10,055 nt of DNA from CAZSTA01 sp964609495 [NCBI: uncultured bacterium] (GTDB lineage: Bacteria > CAZSTA01): the NCBI GenBank assembly GCA_964609495.1, contig CAZSTA010000134.1, positions 1 to 10,055 of the forward strand. The letters are read 5' to 3'. Shown piece after piece: positions 8,090-10,055 of this stretch. The translations under genes were made by a program, and so were the position numbers. How positions within the stretch are numbered: the stretch's first letter is position 1; every line of letters starts with the position of its first letter. A model generated the notes under the pieces. The model saw only the letters and a program-made list of their open reading frames with translations, was not told the origin of the DNA and made no database searches.

Positions 8090-8887
8090 GTGAAACTATC
8101 TGCCCAAGAAAATCTAATTCCGGGTGATACCGTAGCAGAAAAATTCGCTAATGCTGAGAAGTATGGTTTAGAGGGGATCGAATTTTGGGGGAACAGGCTT
8201 ACTGATGAGAAGATGGTGGAGATAAAGAAGGTTGCCGCTTCCAGTAAGGTTAAGGTTAGCACTGTCTGTTCTGGACAGAGGGGGTGTCTTCTCGGTACCC
8301 AGAAGTCGGAGAGGGATCTGGCTATGTCCGATATTATGAGGTTCTTAGAGATAACGGCAGATCTCGGAGCAGTGGGGCTGGTAATGGTTCCTATCTTCGG
8401 TCCACCTCGGATCAATGATCTTTCTCCCCTCACCACTGCGGTTGAGTTGGAGAAGAAGCTATTAATCGAGTTGGGCAAGGAGATAGGGAAGAAAGCCGAA
8501 GAGGTGAATATGACTCTATTAATCGAGCCTCTGAATAGGTATGAGACGCATCTCTTGAAAACCCTGAATGATGCAGTTGAAATCTGCAAGGCGGTGGATA
8601 ATGATCATATCAAGATTATGGCTGATTTCTTCCATATGAGCATAGAGGAGAGGAATATCCCCGCTAGCATTGAGAAAGCTGGTCCTTACATCTATCATGT
8701 TCACCTAGCGGAGTCCACTAGACTCTTCCCTGGCAAGGAGTATGGTCATACCGACTTCAAATCTGGATTCTCCGCCTTGAAGAAGATAGGCTACGATAAG
8801 TATATGGCCTTAGAGTGCTCATCGCCTGGGCCACTAGAGGAGGAGCTACCTAAGACCATAAGCTATCTGAAAGAGTGTATGAAGTAG
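8090..8887 (+). CDS. Xylose-isomerase-like TIM barrel, probable ketose 3-epimerase
   Basis: This 265-residue protein has the AP-endonuclease-2/xylose-isomerase TIM-barrel fold. Residues line up with the active site I recall for Pseudomonas cichorii D-tagatose 3-epimerase: metal ligands Glu146 (LIEPLNR), Asp179 (MADFFHM), His205 (HVHLAES) and Glu242 (ALECSS), and substrate residues Glu152, His182 and Arg211. All but the last metal ligand keep the same numbering offset of six. This points to C3 epimerisation of a free ketose or a related isomerisation; hydroxypyruvate isomerase and inosose-modifying relatives share much of the site. The GTG at 8090 has AGGAG 8 nt upstream (8077-8081). The gene has its own promoter and ends at a strong hairpin. 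Its position after two sugar aminotransferases and a PHP hydrolase suggests a shared sugar pathway. Confidence 0.85.
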   Translation: MKLSAQENLIPGDTVAEKFANAEKYGLEGIEFWGNRLTDEKMVEIKKVAASSKVKVSTVCSGQRGCLLGTQKSERDLAMSDIMRFLEITADLGAVGLVMVPIFGPPRINDLSPLTTAVELEKKLLIELGKEIGKKAEEVNMTLLIEPLNRYETHLLKTLNDAVEICKAVDNDHIKIMADFFHMSIEERNIPASIEKAGPYIYHVHLAESTRLFPGKEYGHTDFKSGFSALKKIGYDKYMALECSSPGPLEEELPKTISYLKECMK

Positions 8888-8915
8888 TTTTTGAGAGCGG
8901 TGAGGCGATCATGTG

Positions 8916-8944
8916 ACTAGGAGAGAATATAATTCTCTCCTAGT
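8916..8944 (+). terminator. Intrinsic terminator after the epimerase gene
   Basis: A perfect 13-bp stem (ACTAGGAGAGAAT, 8916-8928, with its complement at 8932-8944) closes on a 3-nt loop and is followed by TTGTTTATT. It begins 28 nt after the epimerase stop. It is the strongest hairpin in the window and marks the end of the sugar gene cluster. Confidence 0.85.
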
Positions 8945-9110
8945 TTGTTTATTGCGGTTCTACATCATAAACCTGAAGACATCAATTGTCCCCTCTCCTG
9001 AGGGGCTCTCCTTCGCTTCAACTTCCATTCGCACCTCATTATCGCCCTTCTCACATATTCCTTGAGATCAACGAGTTGAAGCACCTCCCTATTTTCCTCT
9101 ATCTCTTCTT

Positions 9111-9182
9111 GTTCCCTCTCCCCTCGTGAGAGAGGGCCAGGGTGAGGGGGAATTTATATCTTGAACTCCCTAGCGAAAAGCT
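9111..9182 (-). repeat. Dispersed intergenic repeat, copy 2 (inverted)
   Basis: Read on the minus strand, this copy runs from AGCTTTTCGCTAGGGAG through AATTCCCCCTCACCCT to GGGGAGAGGG and aligns with copy 1 at about 4071-4138. This copy keeps an internal hairpin, CCCTCTC (9114-9120) against GAGAGGG (9130-9136), which is degraded in copy 1. It lies between the terminator of the epimerase and the promoter of the beta-helix gene. Confidence 0.75.
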
Positions 9183-9235
9183 ACTTAAAATCTACTAGCG
9201 CAAATTTTTGCATGCTTACTTTTGTTAAATAGATA

Positions 9236-9264
9236 TTGAAAGAGCCTCCATCTTTTGCTATAAT
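9236..9264 (+). promoter_or_regulatory. Sigma70-type promoter of the beta-helix gene
   Basis: TTGAAA (9236-9241) and a perfect TATAAT (9259-9264) are spaced by exactly 17 bp, 57 nt before the ATG at 9321. The gene therefore has its own transcription unit, independent of the sugar cluster. Confidence 0.7.
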
Positions 9265-9320
9265 CATTATAGGTATTCTCTATTCGAAATAATATATGAC
9301 CTAATTAAGGAGGGATTCAA

Positions 9321-10055
9321 ATGAAGAAGAGAATCCTTCAGGCAGTTCTGATCATCCTTTTTCTGCTAACTCTAGCACTCTCAGCAGAAGCAGTTGATCG
9401 ACTTGTACCATCCGTTTACTCTACCATTCAAGATGCGGTCAATGCGGCTAATATTAGTGGAGATACTATCATTATTGACCCTGCTAGTGGGTCCTATAGT
9501 GAGAATGTAACTGTAATGAATAAGTCCCTGACCTTCCAATCCGCTACTCCAGGGACACTAGTAGTTGTAGATGGCTCTGGCGGTGGAGGTAACTGCTTCG
9601 ATCTCAGCGCTACTGATGGTAATAGCTATACTGTAGTCTTCAATGAGACCGAGATTGATGGAAGAAGCTTAGCTGACGATGGTATCCACGTCGGTGCCTC
9701 CTCAGGGAATATGGCGATCGAGATCTATAATTGCGATATTCACCACAATACCGGTGATGGGATAGAGTTGAATGGCGTGAATGGTAGTATTATAGGTGAT
9801 ATTGATAACGGAAACACCATCTATGGGAATGTTTATGGGATTTATGTGTATGATTCGTCTTCCACTACCATCGCCAACAACACCATCTATGAGAATTATT
9901 ATGATGGGATTTATGTGGTGTCTTCGTCTTCCAATACCATCGCCAACAACACCATCTATGAGAATGATTATGGGATTTTTGTGTCTTCTTCGTCTTCCAC
10001 TACCATCGAATACAACACCATCTATGAGAATGATTGGAATGGGATTTATGTGTCT
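9321..10055 (+). CDS. Secreted right-handed parallel beta-helix protein (NosD/PbH1-like), 3' end outside the window
   Basis: 245 codons are visible and the frame is still open at the window edge. A clear signal peptide is present: MKKR, a hydrophobic core (about residues 5-20) and an AEA cleavage site at 22-24, so the mature protein is exported. Residues 30-80 (VYSTIQDAVNAAN, then GDTIIIDP...YSENVTV) are the typical N-terminal cap of pectin-lyase-like solenoids. From about 110 on, beta-helix rungs follow, and from 165 they become regular 22-23-residue repeats (NTIYEN-x-YGIYV-SSSS-TTI-N) with Asn and Ser ladders. Such proteins bind or cut polysaccharides or act at the surface; no catalytic residues can be named here. 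A strong AAGGAGGG site (9307-9314) and its own promoter support the start. Total length and C-terminal anchor are unknown. Confidence 0.88.
   Translation, partial: MKKRILQAVLIILFLLTLALSAEAVDRLVPSVYSTIQDAVNAANISGDTIIIDPASGSYSENVTVMNKSLTFQSATPGTLVVVDGSGGGGNCFDLSATDGNSYTVVFNETEIDGRSLADDGIHVGASSGNMAIEIYNCDIHHNTGDGIELNGVNGSIIGDIDNGNTIYGNVYGIYVYDSSSTTIANNTIYENYYDGIYVVSSSSNTIANNTIYENDYGIFVSSSSSTTIEYNTIYENDWNGIYVS
9813..10055 (+). repeat. Tandem 66-69 bp coding repeats of the beta-helix gene
   Basis: Four in-frame units begin with AACACCATCTATG: 9813-9878 (66 bp), 9879-9947 (69 bp), 9948-10013 (66 bp) and a cut-off fourth from 10014. Blocks such as AACACCATCTATGAGAAT and TCGTCTTCCA are the same or nearly the same at DNA level, not only in protein. 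The extra codon in unit 2 sits where a loop bulges from the helix. DNA-level likeness suggests recent duplication or gene conversion, and copy number probably varies between strains. Confidence 0.85.

Larger units (their letters stand above)
8888..9320. other. 433-bp intergenic region, no supported gene
   Basis: After the terminator the region holds a small CCCCT/AGGGG hairpin (8990-9005), a 9-bp inverted pair GCTTCAACT/AGTTGAAGC (9015-9023 and 9074-9082), the inverted copy of the dispersed repeat (9111-9182) and a promoter (9236-9264). On the minus strand, 62 codons are open from 9153 to a TGA at 8967-8965. They enter from the repeat and contain a protein-like basic and acidic stretch (LVDLKEYVRRAIMRCEWKL). 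No ribosome binding site or family match supports it as a gene; it may be a degraded fragment. Confidence 0.55.

Noticed and set aside
8029-8589. 186-codon open frame on the minus strand
   Set aside because: It is antisense to the epimerase gene, which has conserved active-site residues, and its translation is Ser/Phe-rich without any recognisable motif.
9813-10055. CRISPR-like regularly spaced repeats
   Set aside because: The units are contiguous, keep the reading frame and encode beta-helix rungs; there are no unique spacers or cas genes.

Overview
The window looks like a chromosomal segment of an uncultured, free-living bacterium. It has moderate GC genes, many AGA/AGG and ATA codons, Glu/Lys-rich proteins, strong AAGGAGG-type ribosome binding sites and sigma70-like promoters (TTGNNN-17-TATAAT) in AT-rich gaps. 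The mix of paralogous DegT-type sugar aminotransferases, PHP hydrolases, xylose-isomerase-like epimerases and secreted beta-helix proteins recalls candidate phyla such as Poribacteria or the Planctomycetes-like groups. This is a weak guess from gene content; only database placement of GroEL or the aminotransferases would settle it.

Layout. At the left edge (1-445, + strand) is the end of a HEPN-type reading frame that appears frameshifted and truncated, followed by an intact minimal nucleotidyltransferase (MNT). The pair looks like a decayed HEPN/MNT toxin-antitoxin module. A 14-bp inverted repeat separates it from a D-2-hydroxyacid dehydrogenase (529-1488, +). A GC-rich hairpin then lies between this gene and the converging chaperonin operon, which reads leftward: a stand-alone CheY-like response regulator (3903-3523), groES (3497-3216) and groEL (3187-1565), with gaps of only 25 and 28 nt.

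A 681-bp gene-free, divergent regulatory region (3904-4584) follows. It holds a dispersed repeat copy, two 13-bp GTCA-N3-TGAC palindromes exactly 40 bp apart, a near-consensus promoter and further small dyads. Rightward from it runs a compact cluster: a DegT/ArnB-like aminotransferase, a second and divergent DegT aminotransferase, and a PHP metallohydrolase with a C-terminal beta-rich domain. A ketose-3-epimerase-like TIM barrel follows with its own promoter and ends at a 13-bp-stem terminator.

The last gene-free gap (8888-9320) carries the second, inverted copy of the dispersed repeat and a consensus-like promoter. That promoter drives a secreted parallel beta-helix protein, which runs off the window inside nearly identical 66-69 bp repeats.

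How the genes fit together. The chaperonin operon is housekeeping; the unusual part is its co-transcription with a lone receiver-domain protein. The two aminotransferases, the PHP protein and the epimerase are plausibly one carbohydrate pathway that makes or remodels an amino sugar (keto-sugar amination, dephosphorylation or hydrolysis, ketose epimerisation). The substrate cannot be read from sequence. No CRISPR array, rRNA, tRNA or transposase gene was seen.
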